Assembly: GCA_000621425.1 (NCBI GenBank)
Contig: JHYJ01000007.1
Span: forward strand, 1 to 64,000
Direction: 5' to 3'
DNA from: Lachnospiraceae bacterium AB2028
GTDB lineage: Bacteria > Bacillota > Clostridia > Lachnospirales > Lachnospiraceae
DNA length: 64,000 bases
The notes under the pieces were generated by a model. It worked only from the letters and a program-made list of their open reading frames with translations, ran no database searches and was not told the origin of the DNA. A program made the translations under genes and the position numbers. This document shows positions 8,270-16,989 of the stretch, in pieces (the first letter of the stretch is position 1; each line of letters begins with the position of its first letter).

Positions 8270-9610
8270 TCAATCCTTCTTTTGGTCCCGACACTTCACG
8301 CAGGACTTAAGAAATCCCTTTACAAACTCCTTACTCCCCGCCGGATATAAATGGGGAAAGCCCGCGTAACCGCCATTCAGCCTGTAGGCCTCACGCCATG
8401 ACTTTTTGCTAAAGGGCTTTGTAACCATGAACTCATTCCCCAGATTTTCAATCCCGATATCATAATGATGGAAAGAATGTCCGTTCATAACAATTCCGTT
8501 ACCGTCGTCCATTGTTACATATCCAAACCTTACCAGTCCCTTTGTCTTTTTTGCATGTCCGCCGTAAATTCCTGCCATCTTATAGTGTTTCCAGTCTTCC
8601 TCTATGGAATCCTGAAGGTACATAAATCCGCCGCACTCTGCTATGACAGGTACTCCGGATTCTATTGCCGTTTTTACTGATTGCCGCATCGATAAATTGC
8701 TCGACAGTTCTTTAAGATAAAGCTCCGGATACCCCCCGGGAATATACAGTCCCATACAGTCATCCGGAAGTTTTTCATCATCAATCAGACTTACATATTC
8801 TATTTCAGCACCAAGCTTTTCAAATAGTTCTAAGCTTTCCCTATAGATAAATGAAAAAGCCTTATCTCTTACTACACATAGTTTTACATCAAAAGACTTT
8901 GTTATATCTTTTATATAACACAGGTCATCTTCATGCCTGCATGAGCTCATTATCTCGTCTAGCTTTATGGTATCAGCCGCCCTGTCTGCAGAAGATTTAA
9001 TTCCTTCGATAATACCCTTATTCTCTGATGCCCTTATCAGTCCTAAATGTCTGCTCTCTATTTTTATGCCCTCGGATTCTTCTATGTATCCGAAATATTT
9101 AAGTCCTGTCTCACCGGCTATGGCAGCCCCCATTCTTTCCGCCATTACGGATGATGTCCTGTTCAGGATAAATCCCAGAATATTCGCATTCCTTCTGAAT
9201 TCAGCAAAGCTCTTCAGCACAGCCGACAGGGAAAAAGAAAGTCCCTTTGCATCGATCACTATTATCACGGGAAGCCTTAGAACCCTGGCCACATCATAGG
9301 AACTTGCCTTTTCGCTTACGCCGCCCAGTCCGTCATAGAATCCCATGGCTCCCTCTATAACTGCGCAGTCCTTTCCGCCACACGCTTCGGCATAGATACT
9401 TTTTACAGTATCCTCATCAGACATAAACAGGTCCAGATTATGGGTATCCACGCCTTCTACGCATCTGTGGAATCCGGGATCTATATAGTCAGGTCCTGTT
9501 TTGAAGGAACACAGCTTTAAGCCCCTGCGCCTTAACAGCTCAAGCAGTGTAACCGTTACCATCGTCTTGCCACTGCCTGACTGCAGGGCTGATAACATAA
9601 ATGATATCAT
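8270..9610 (-). CDS. cbiA: Cobyrinate a,c-diamide synthase
   Basis: A 446-residue CbiA that amidates the a and c acetate side chains. An N-terminal ATP-binding domain (SALQSGSGKTMVT loop, then FKTGPDYIDPGFH) is followed by a C-terminal class I amidotransferase domain with IAECGGFMYLQ, the nucleophile cysteine region, and a C-terminal HSFHHYD segment. The GGAGG for this gene overlaps the end of cbiET, and the ATG shares one base with that stop codon (TGATG). Confidence 0.95.
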   Translation of the reverse strand: MISFMLSALQSGSGKTMVTVTLLELLRRRGLKLCSFKTGPDYIDPGFHRCVEGVDTHNLDLFMSDEDTVKSIYAEACGGKDCAVIEGAMGFYDGLGGVSEKASSYDVARVLRLPVIIVIDAKGLSFSLSAVLKSFAEFRRNANILGFILNRTSSVMAERMGAAIAGETGLKYFGYIEESEGIKIESRHLGLIRASENKGIIEGIKSSADRAADTIKLDEIMSSCRHEDDLCYIKDITKSFDVKLCVVRDKAFSFIYRESLELFEKLGAEIEYVSLIDDEKLPDDCMGLYIPGGYPELYLKELSSNLSMRQSVKTAIESGVPVIAECGGFMYLQDSIEEDWKHYKMAGIYGGHAKKTKGLVRFGYVTMDDGNGIVMNGHSFHHYDIGIENLGNEFMVTKPFSKKSWREAYRLNGGYAGFPHLYPAGSKEFVKGFLKSCVKCRDQKKD

Positions 9611-10845
9611 CAGTCTTCCTCCTTCGTATCAAAGCTTATGATAAACACAGGGCTCTCGGGTCTTAACATATGGCTACTGCCAAGTTTCTTTACATTATTC
9701 ACAGCAATCTCACACATTGATGCCGCCATATTCTTTTCAGCAAGATATTGATGTATCCCGCTTATGGTATCAATGGTAACTGCTGTCAGCACCACGTGTA
9801 TATTTTTTCCATATGTGAATAAGTGGTCAAGTATAAAGGACAGCTCACTGCCGCTTCCGCCTATAAATACCACGTCCGGGATTTCAAGCTTTCCAAGCAT
9901 CTCAGATGCCGCGCCGCAGCTAACTTCTAAATTGTAAGCATGGAATTTCTCCCTGTTTTTCCTGATAAGTCCCGCGCCTTCTGCCTTTATCTCAACAGCC
10001 CGGACTGTTGCATCAGGAAAAGCAAGCGCTGCCTCCACGCTCACGCTTCCCGTACCGGCTCCTATATCCCATATGACTGAAACCTTCTCTTTCGCATCAG
10101 CCAGTTCAGATATCACGGCATTCCGTATAAATCTCTTAGTCATGGGGATATCACCCCGGATAAACTCATCGTCAGCAATTCCCGGGATCCTTCTTTCATA
10201 TATGGGTACAGCCGGAATGTAAACTATGTTGGGATCAGCAAATCCCCGTGATGAAATTTCTTTAGCAGATTCTATGATAATTTCTTCCGTAAGTTCCCCC
10301 AGTGCTATACCGACATACATGCGCACATCCGAAAGTCCTGCATCATCAAGAACCTTTCCTATACGTGCCGGCGAATTCTCTCCCCCTGTGAGGAAAAAAC
10401 ACGACTGTCCCTTCATAAGGGCTCCGGTCACAGCCCTTTTAAATTCCATTTCACTGCCGCATCTTCCGTGAAGGGAAACAAGAGTGCTGTTCCTGTAATC
10501 AACGCCTATCCTTGATGCCATTACCGAAAATGATGAAGTATTAGGGATTATCCTGTACTCGTATCCCTTTTCATCAAGAATCTTTTTTAGGCTTTCCGCA
10601 CCCGAATAAAATCCTGTATCACCTGAAAAAAGCACACATATACTGTCAGCCTTATGTCCTTCAATATATTCCGCAATCTCGGATGTACGTACAAATTCCC
10701 TTTTCTCGCCATGAATCAGATCATCCGGAATATTATCAAGAAGCCGCTTTGCACCGAGCAGATGATCAGCACCGGCTATAAGCTCCGACTCTTCTATGGT
10801 AAGACCCTTATATCCACCGGCTCCCGTTCCCATTATATAGATCAT
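9610..10845 (-). CDS. cbiET: CbiE-CbiT fusion: cobalt-precorrin-6B/7 methyltransferase-decarboxylase
   Basis: A 411-residue fusion like CobL. Residues 1-205 are a class III (tetrapyrrole) methyltransferase (CbiE, C-5) with the loop GTGAGGYKG and FSGDTGFYSG. From about residue 217 a class I Rossmann methyltransferase follows (CbiT, C-15 with decarboxylation), with WDIGAGTGSVSVEAA near residue 258 and VFIGGSGSE further on. Such fusions are known in cobalamin operons. GGGGAG lies six bases before the ATG. It is 13 bases after cbiJ. Confidence 0.93.
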   Translation of the reverse strand: MIYIMGTGAGGYKGLTIEESELIAGADHLLGAKRLLDNIPDDLIHGEKREFVRTSEIAEYIEGHKADSICVLFSGDTGFYSGAESLKKILDEKGYEYRIIPNTSSFSVMASRIGVDYRNSTLVSLHGRCGSEMEFKRAVTGALMKGQSCFFLTGGENSPARIGKVLDDAGLSDVRMYVGIALGELTEEIIIESAKEISSRGFADPNIVYIPAVPIYERRIPGIADDEFIRGDIPMTKRFIRNAVISELADAKEKVSVIWDIGAGTGSVSVEAALAFPDATVRAVEIKAEGAGLIRKNREKFHAYNLEVSCGAASEMLGKLEIPDVVFIGGSGSELSFILDHLFTYGKNIHVVLTAVTIDTISGIHQYLAEKNMAASMCEIAVNNVKKLGSSHMLRPESPVFIISFDTKEED

Positions 10846-10858
10846 ATTTTTCTCCCCG

Positions 10859-11611
10859 TCATTGTTTTCCGTCTGACCTTGATATTTCTTCTACGATTTC
10901 CTCTGCATCCATGCCGTTCCTGCCTTCAGGACGCTTTATGACCACCATCTGAATGCCGCATTCCCTGCAGGCATCAGCCTTTTCAGGAAAGCCTCCGGCT
11001 GTTCCGCCGTCCTTCGTCACAAAATACTCTATGTTTCTTTCCTTTATGACTTTTACATTATCTTCTTTTGAAAAAGGTCCTACTCCGGTCAGTATATTTT
11101 TCTCACTTAAACCGGCCTCTTTTGCATTCCTAAGGGACTCCTCCGCCGGCAGTATCCTTACTGTCAGCCGGTCCATACCGACTGTCACGAATTCTTTCAG
11201 TTCCTTTGCGCCGGTGGCTATCAGCACATTACCTTTTTTTCCTTTGAGATACTCTGCCGCCTCTGCCACGCTGTTAAAAACAGCAGCCTCTTCAGGGATC
11301 TCACAGGCCTTCCTTCCAAACCTGAACAGCCTTATGCCGCACTTTTCTGCAGCCCTTTTTATGTTTTCACCGGCTGCAACAGCATAGGGATGAGTGGCAT
11401 CAATACAAACATCAAAGCTTCTCATAAGCTTTTCCATTTCATCCTCTGCCATCCTGCCGGATAAAACCTTTATTCTCCCGGGCTGACCATAAGATTCTTC
11501 CAGCTCCCTGCCGTATTCTGTCGCAACGGATACCGTCACATCATATTTCTCAGCCAGGCGGTATGACAGTTTCCTTCCGTCGGATGTGCCTGCAAATATA
11601 AGAATCTTCAT
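10859..11611 (-). CDS. cbiJ: Cobalt-precorrin-6A reductase
   Basis: A 250-residue CbiJ/CobK that reduces the macrocycle of cobalt-precorrin-6A with NADH or NADPH. The Rossmann opening MKILIFAGTSDGRKLS, the DATHPYAVAA motif (about residue 71) and the C-terminal TKDGGTAGGFPEK segment match the family. Only one base separates the cbiH stop from this ATG, so the genes are coupled. Confidence 0.93.
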   Translation of the reverse strand: MKILIFAGTSDGRKLSYRLAEKYDVTVSVATEYGRELEESYGQPGRIKVLSGRMAEDEMEKLMRSFDVCIDATHPYAVAAGENIKRAAEKCGIRLFRFGRKACEIPEEAAVFNSVAEAAEYLKGKKGNVLIATGAKELKEFVTVGMDRLTVRILPAEESLRNAKEAGLSEKNILTGVGPFSKEDNVKVIKERNIEYFVTKDGGTAGGFPEKADACRECGIQMVVIKRPEGRNGMDAEEIVEEISRSDGKQ

Positions 11612-11612
11612 A

Positions 11613-12365
11613 CTACCCTTCTATCCTGTACCCTCTTGGAGTAACTATATGACCGGATTTAATATAGCTAAGGCTGTTCCCGATAAATACCGTATCCGAC
11701 ATCGTAACTTCATTATCACAGAGCCGTCCAAGATCTGTTACCGTCACGCTCTCACCTTCACGTCCTATGCTGTGTGCAATACCACACACGGTAGTCTCCG
11801 GCACACCGCATTCCTTAAGCACAGCTACTGCTTTCTTCAACGCATCCGGTCTTCCCTTTGAAGCCGGATTGTAAAGCACTATAGGAAAGTCGGCCGATGC
11901 AGCTCCTTTCAGCCTCTTCACTATCACATCCTGTGGGGTCAATCTGTCCGAAAGTGAAATCACACAGAAATCATTGCTAAGAGGTGCACCAAGTATCGCA
12001 GCTCCCGAACAGGCCGCCGTTATCCCCGGTATCACCTCTACCCTGACATCCTCATCATCAAGCAGCTCAAGCACAGGTGACGCCATACCATACACTCCCG
12101 CATCTCCCGTACATATAACAGCCACAGTCTTTCCCTTCGCCGCCTCATCAATTGCATACTGACAGCGCTTGGTCTCCCCAGTCATACCGGTATCATAGAA
12201 CTCCTTCTCATTGATCCAGGCTTCGCCCGAAAGGGATTCTTTGAGTAACTTGATATATGCAGTATAACCCACTATTAGTTCAGAGTTCTTTATAGCATCT
12301 ATAGCCTTTATGCTCATGTCCGCGTAGCCCCCCGGACCTATCCCAACTACATATAATGTCCCCAT
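11613..12365 (-). CDS. cbiH: Cobalt-precorrin-3 C17-methyltransferase
   Basis: A 250-residue CbiH/CobJ that methylates C-17 with ring contraction. The SAM-binding opening LYVVGIGPGG and the VICTGDAGVYGMA and YNPASKGR segments match the family. The start is placed at the ATG at 12365 because GGAGG lies six bases before it; in-frame sequence further upstream runs into a 102-bp palindrome and does not look like protein. It is the only cbi gene preceded by a sizeable gap. Confidence 0.93.
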   Translation of the reverse strand: MGTLYVVGIGPGGYADMSIKAIDAIKNSELIVGYTAYIKLLKESLSGEAWINEKEFYDTGMTGETKRCQYAIDEAAKGKTVAVICTGDAGVYGMASPVLELLDDEDVRVEVIPGITAACSGAAILGAPLSNDFCVISLSDRLTPQDVIVKRLKGAASADFPIVLYNPASKGRPDALKKAVAVLKECGVPETTVCGIAHSIGREGESVTVTDLGRLCDNEVTMSDTVFIGNSLSYIKSGHIVTPRGYRIEG

Positions 12366-12390
12366 TTTCATCCTCCGCACAAACTTTATA

Positions 12391-12492
12391 TCAACTTCCC
12401 GCTCACAGACTATGCAGGAACGACACTCGCAACTGTTCCGGAACACTGCGAGTCGTCGTTCCCTTTCCACAATCCCACATGCGGGAAGTTGA
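12391..12492. repeat. 102-bp palindromic element inside the cobalamin operon
   Basis: Between cbiFG and cbiH lies a long imperfect palindrome. Its outer arms are perfect over 12 bases (TCAACTTCCCGC and GCGGGAAGTTGA). The inner arms also pair around a GTTCCGGAAC centre, through ACTCGCA and TGCGAGT with small offsets. It looks like a small non-autonomous (MITE-like) insertion. It is transcribed as part of the operon mRNA and would fold into a strong hairpin just upstream of the cbiH ribosome-binding site. Its ends resemble the ends of the larger palindromes found elsewhere in the window. Confidence 0.75.
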
Positions 12493-12495
12493 ATA

Positions 12496-14088
12496 TTAAT
12501 TTTCAGCCTTTACCGGCTCTATAACTCCGTATACCGCCGCCAACGTAACTCCATCAAACGCAGTCTTATGCACCGAGACCCCTTCCCCGGCCAGTTTCAC
12601 CGCGGCCCTCTCGCATACATTGTCGCATCCGGTGATCTTCAGCACAAAATCCGATGGCTCAAACTCTCCCCTCACTTCCATAAGCTCCGCAGCTGAATAG
12701 AATGCAATAGGCAGTCCCTTCTTGCCTATAAATTCAATCAGCCCTTCTTCATCCTTCTTAAGGTCAATGCTTGCAAATGCGCTGACTTCATCTTCACGGA
12801 TATCATTGTCCCAGATGAATTCCTCATATGCCTTTTCAATATCAGCACATAGTGTTCCCCGCCTGCATCCGATTCCTATGGTCACATATCTCTTTTCAGC
12901 CTTCTTACCCTGCCTGCTGGTTATAACCGCCTGGGCCCCTGTCATTTCTGAAATCTTCCTGACCAGCCTGTTGGCTCCGCCGTATTCCTCAGACAGTATA
13001 GGTATCGCAAACTTTCCGTCTTCATCAACTACCACTACCGCAGGATCAGAAGTCTTAGACCTGGGAAAGGCCGATATGGCACGGACAGCTATTCCTGCCG
13101 CACCTATGAATACCAGGGATTCAGACTCATAAAACACACTCTGAACCCATCTGGATAAACCGCCTCTTTCTATGCGGTCACAGAAAATATCCTGCTCATC
13201 ACCTTCACGCCCATCTGTTCTATCTTTAATAGAACAACCATCCATGGCACGACCCGGGATATTATTCCGTAAAGCTTCTGCTATATTTTTTCCCAGCTCA
13301 TAACCCTTGTCCGTGAAAGCAGCAATGCTTACTTTACGTTTCTTATTTCCGCTTCTGTACATGGTAGTAAAGTCTGGATGATAAAGCTTTGAACGCTCCC
13401 CTACCCCTTTAAGGAAATCACCCACCAGTATCAGTGCGGTCTTTTCGATGCCTTCCGATGCAGCAGCATCAGGAAGAGTATTTATGGTACATTTTATTAT
13501 CTTTTCATCAGGCCAGGATGCCTTATAGACAATCGCTACCGGCGTATCCGGTGCAAGTCCGCCATCTATCAGTTCCGTCTTTACCTTTTCTGTAAGGGAT
13601 GCGGAAAGAAAGATTGCCATTGATGCACCGGTTGCAGCAAGGATATGTAGCTGCTGCCCTTCAGGCACAGGAGTCCTGCCTTCAGCCCGTGTGATTATCA
13701 GGCTCTGGCTCACCTCCGGCAGTGTATATTCAGCATCAAGGGATGCTGCAGCTGCCAGGAAACTGGACACCCCCGGAACGGATCTGTGTTCTACACCGAG
13801 TATATCAAGCTTTTCCATCTGCTCCCTGATGGCACCATAAAGGGATGGATCTCCGGTATGAAGGCGTACTACTAAGCCATCCTTATACCGTTCCATAACG
13901 TCAATAACTTCTTCAAGGGTCATCTGCGCACTATCGTAGATGTCAGCATCTTCCCTTGCATAATTTAAAAGTTCAGGATTAACTAAGCTACCTGCATAGA
14001 TTATGCAGTCAGCCTTTTCAAGATATTCTTTTCCTTTTACTGTGATGAGTCCGGGATCACCGGCTCCTGCTCCTACGAAAACTACCAT
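12496..14088 (-). CDS. cbiFG: CbiF-CbiG fusion: cobalt-precorrin-4 C11-methyltransferase plus cobalt-precorrin-5A hydrolase
   Basis: About 530 residues in two parts. Residues 1-240 are a tetrapyrrole methyltransferase of the CbiF/CobM type (VFVGAGAGDPGLITVKG, LHTGDPSLYGA, VPGVSSFLAAA). From about residue 246 (KVSIAAFTDKGYELG) a CbiG follows, with VFIGAAGIAVRAI, EYGGANRLV and the C-terminal GIGCRRGT domain. CbiG opens the ring A lactone and releases acetaldehyde, the step after CbiF, so the fusion joins consecutive steps. The ATG at 14088 is preferred over the upstream GTG because GGGGAG is eight bases before it; it lies two bases after the cbiD stop. Confidence 0.93.
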   Translation of the reverse strand: MVVFVGAGAGDPGLITVKGKEYLEKADCIIYAGSLVNPELLNYAREDADIYDSAQMTLEEVIDVMERYKDGLVVRLHTGDPSLYGAIREQMEKLDILGVEHRSVPGVSSFLAAAASLDAEYTLPEVSQSLIITRAEGRTPVPEGQQLHILAATGASMAIFLSASLTEKVKTELIDGGLAPDTPVAIVYKASWPDEKIIKCTINTLPDAAASEGIEKTALILVGDFLKGVGERSKLYHPDFTTMYRSGNKKRKVSIAAFTDKGYELGKNIAEALRNNIPGRAMDGCSIKDRTDGREGDEQDIFCDRIERGGLSRWVQSVFYESESLVFIGAAGIAVRAISAFPRSKTSDPAVVVVDEDGKFAIPILSEEYGGANRLVRKISEMTGAQAVITSRQGKKAEKRYVTIGIGCRRGTLCADIEKAYEEFIWDNDIREDEVSAFASIDLKKDEEGLIEFIGKKGLPIAFYSAAELMEVRGEFEPSDFVLKITGCDNVCERAAVKLAGEGVSVHKTAFDGVTLAAVYGVIEPVKAEN

Positions 14089-14090
14089 AA

Positions 14091-15992
14091 CTAAATCTCC
14101 CCGCCCCACTCATTTATCAGTTCCCTGCCTTTATCCGTCACGCCAAATACTCCGTACTTCCTTGTAAGCAGAAGCGCGCCTATCCGCATATTTTCACCGG
14201 CTTTCCTCTCTAAACGGTTCTGTATAGCATTCAGTATTCCCTTGGTAGTTTCTTCCAGCACTCCGTATTCTTCCAGTACATCTACACAGCCTTCCGTTGT
14301 AACCTGCTCCCCGATCTTCTTTACGCACTCGGCCGGTGCACCGCAGATCGCAGCATGAAAGCCCATTACTTCCTGTCTTCCGTCCGCACAGGATGAATGT
14401 GTGTTCATGGCACCACCGGCTATCTTTATAAGCTTACCGGTATGGCCGATAAGCATTACTTCCTTGAAACCACAGACCCTGCAGAGCTCTATGGCATCCC
14501 CTATAAAATTCGAAACCCTGGCATACCTTATACCCTGCTCAGGTTTCATACATTTCTTTATAAAGTCCTCACCCAGATTGCCGGGTGTGAGTATCACACG
14601 CTCTGCGCCTTCACTGCGTATCTGCTTTAAAGCCACCTCTATGGTCTTTACCACAGCCCGCTGAGACATGGGCTCTACTATACCGCTGGTTCCTAATATC
14701 GATATTCCGCCCTCTATACCAAGATAGGGATTCATGGTATTCTTAGCCCTTACAGCACCGTCCTCTGCGGATATCACCACATCAAAGCCGCCCTCATATC
14801 CGTTTTCATCTGCGGCACGGATCACGCTCTCAGTTATCATTTTCCTGGGAACAGAATTAATTGCAGCCTCACCTATACTGCGGTCCAGTCCCGGCTTAGT
14901 CACCCTTCCTATACCGACACCGCCGTCGATAGTAACATTGCCACTGTCATTTAACCTGACGCTTGATGTGATCTTTATGCCGTCCGTCACATCCGGATCG
15001 TCTCCGGCTCTTTTCTTTACTGTGCATACTGCCAGCTTTCCATCTTCTAAAAGCTCCGAAGATTCCGCAGACACGCTGACTAACATTCCCCCGGGTGTAT
15101 AAAGCGACAGCTTGTCCGGAATCTCGCCGGTAAGCAGAAGCATTGCCGCACCGTAAGACGCCAGCGACGCAGTCGTTCCCGTGGTATAGCCTATTTTTAA
15201 TTTCTTATCCCCGACTGTTTCATAAATTCCGCCGGGATTCATTATCTCTTCTATCTTTTCCCTTGCCACATCATAAAGTCCTGACAGGGTCTCAGACTTC
15301 ATTACATCCTGGGGCAGTCCGTACTTATATACTTTTCCGTCTTTTATCATCAGCACCCTGTCTGAGAAACTGTTTGCAAGGAACAGATCGTGTACAGACA
15401 TGAATACCGTTACCGGGGACTCCGCTCTGTGTGCAACAGATGCTAATAGTTCCATCATCTCTATCTGGTATTTAAGGTCAAGGAAGGCCGCAGGTTCATC
15501 AAGTATCAGCACCTCCGGACACTGGGCCAGAGCTCTTGCTATCAGCACTCTCTGTTTCTGTCCGTCAGACAGGTTATCAAAAAGCTTGTCCCTGTACTCG
15601 TAACAGTCAGTCTCCTTCATGACCTGTTCTATTACCTGTATATCATCCTTTTCAGGAATACCGAACCATCCGGTGTAAGGGTATCTTCCTGCCGACACCA
15701 CATCAAAACAGCTTTCATTTTCATGACGTGTTCTGGCGGTAAAAAGTACGGCAGCTTTTTTTGAGAATTCTTTTCCCTTTATTTCCCGGATATCCATTCC
15801 GGAAATATACACTGTGCCCGCCATTGTCTCCAGCTGTCTTGCCACCGCATGAAGAAGGGTTGACTTACCTGCACCATTGGGGCCTATCACTGAGATCAGT
15901 TCACCTGCAGAAACGGTAAAGTCCATTCCTTCCAGCACGACATTCTTTCCGTATCCGGCAGTAAGCTCGTTTACTTTTATCATGTCACTCAT
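14091..15992 (-). CDS. cbiD: ABC importer ATPase fused to CbiD (cobalt-precorrin-5B C1-methyltransferase)
   Basis: A 633-residue fusion. Residues 1-255 are an ABC ATPase of the FecE/BtuD type with Walker A GPNGAGKST (residues 37-45), signature LSDGQKQRV, Walker B VLILDEPAAFLDL and the switch histidine in SVHDL. From about residue 262 a complete CbiD starts (KIGYTTGTTASLASYG) and continues through NPYLGIEGGISILGTSG and GHTGKLIKIAGG. The import ATPase and a ring-methylating enzyme are thus one polypeptide. The ATG overlaps the permease stop by eight bases. No stop codon or frameshift lies at the junction, so the fusion is visible in the sequence as given. Confidence 0.93.
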   Translation of the reverse strand: MSDMIKVNELTAGYGKNVVLEGMDFTVSAGELISVIGPNGAGKSTLLHAVARQLETMAGTVYISGMDIREIKGKEFSKKAAVLFTARTRHENESCFDVVSAGRYPYTGWFGIPEKDDIQVIEQVMKETDCYEYRDKLFDNLSDGQKQRVLIARALAQCPEVLILDEPAAFLDLKYQIEMMELLASVAHRAESPVTVFMSVHDLFLANSFSDRVLMIKDGKVYKYGLPQDVMKSETLSGLYDVAREKIEEIMNPGGIYETVGDKKLKIGYTTGTTASLASYGAAMLLLTGEIPDKLSLYTPGGMLVSVSAESSELLEDGKLAVCTVKKRAGDDPDVTDGIKITSSVRLNDSGNVTIDGGVGIGRVTKPGLDRSIGEAAINSVPRKMITESVIRAADENGYEGGFDVVISAEDGAVRAKNTMNPYLGIEGGISILGTSGIVEPMSQRAVVKTIEVALKQIRSEGAERVILTPGNLGEDFIKKCMKPEQGIRYARVSNFIGDAIELCRVCGFKEVMLIGHTGKLIKIAGGAMNTHSSCADGRQEVMGFHAAICGAPAECVKKIGEQVTTEGCVDVLEEYGVLEETTKGILNAIQNRLERKAGENMRIGALLLTRKYGVFGVTDKGRELINEWGGEI

Positions 15993-16989
15993 CCCGCTGC
16001 CCCCTCTTTCTGCCGGCCATTATAAAGAGAACTACCGGCGCACCGAAGAAAGCCGTCACAGTGGAAAGCGACAACTCAATAGGCGAGAACATAAGCCTTG
16101 CCACTATATCACAGAACAGGGTAAATGCAGCCCCCGCAAGTATAAGCGCGGGTATAAGGATTATCGGTTTAGACTGCTTTATAAGCTTTTTTACCAGAAA
16201 GGGAACCGCGATTCCCACGAAGGATACAGGACCCGCATATGCGGTAACTACAGCCGAAAGGAAGCTTGAAAAGATGATCATCAGAAGCTGCAGGCCGCGG
16301 ACATTCACACCAAGACTTTCAGCATACTTTTCTCCCTGCATGTATGCTCCGATGGGTTTTGACATGATGAACACTCCGGCTATACCGATAAGAATAAGAA
16401 CTACAGCTGTATATGTTCCCGGAAAGGCTGCGCTTGAAAAACCGCCCTGTGCCCAGCCGTGGAGACTGATTATTGAAGTATCGTCCGCAAATGTGACCAC
16501 GAACTCTGTTACAGCCGTACAGATATAGCCCACCATTATGCCTGCCACCAAAAGCACGCTCATGCTTTTTACCCTGAAGGACAATACAAGTATCAGAAAT
16601 GTAGAAAGCAGTGCACCTGCAAAGGATGCAATTATCTTAAGCACTGATGTCATGCTTCCACCACTTGCCACGACAAATGTCATGGCAAGAACCATAGTCA
16701 TTTTTGCTCCCGATGATATACCCATTACATAGGGACCTGCTATCGGATTTCTGAAGAACGTCTGAAGAAGATAACCAGAAACTGCAAGAGCCGCACCTGA
16801 TACTGCCGCTAAAAGAGTACGCGGCATGCGGATATCAAAAATGATCATGCTGTCGTTATCTGAAAGAGGTGCAAAGATATTTACGGAAACACTGCCGGCC
16901 GCAACAGAGATGAATGCTACTGTCATCAGCAGCACAAACATTATCATAAATCCTATGATCGTTCTTTTTTTCGTTCCGGCCTTTTCCAA
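15985..16989 (-). CDS. FecCD/BtuC-family ABC transporter permease
   Basis: A 334-residue, very hydrophobic membrane protein with about nine to ten transmembrane segments, of the FecCD family that imports iron-siderophores, heme and cobalamin. The IFDIRMPRTLLAAVSGAALAV opening and the GPVSFVGIAVPFLVK coupling-helix region are characteristic. The start is a TTG that directly follows the TGA of the binding-protein gene. With the lipoprotein before it and the ATPase-CbiD fusion after it, it forms one importer. By context the cargo is a corrinoid, a corrin precursor or a cobalt chelate; sequence alone does not decide. Confidence 0.92.
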   Translation of the reverse strand: MEKAGTKKRTIIGFMIMFVLLMTVAFISVAAGSVSVNIFAPLSDNDSMIIFDIRMPRTLLAAVSGAALAVSGYLLQTFFRNPIAGPYVMGISSGAKMTMVLAMTFVVASGGSMTSVLKIIASFAGALLSTFLILVLSFRVKSMSVLLVAGIMVGYICTAVTEFVVTFADDTSIISLHGWAQGGFSSAAFPGTYTAVVLILIGIAGVFIMSKPIGAYMQGEKYAESLGVNVRGLQLLMIIFSSFLSAVVTAYAGPVSFVGIAVPFLVKKLIKQSKPIILIPALILAGAAFTLFCDIVARLMFSPIELSLSTVTAFFGAPVVLFIMAGRKRGQRDE

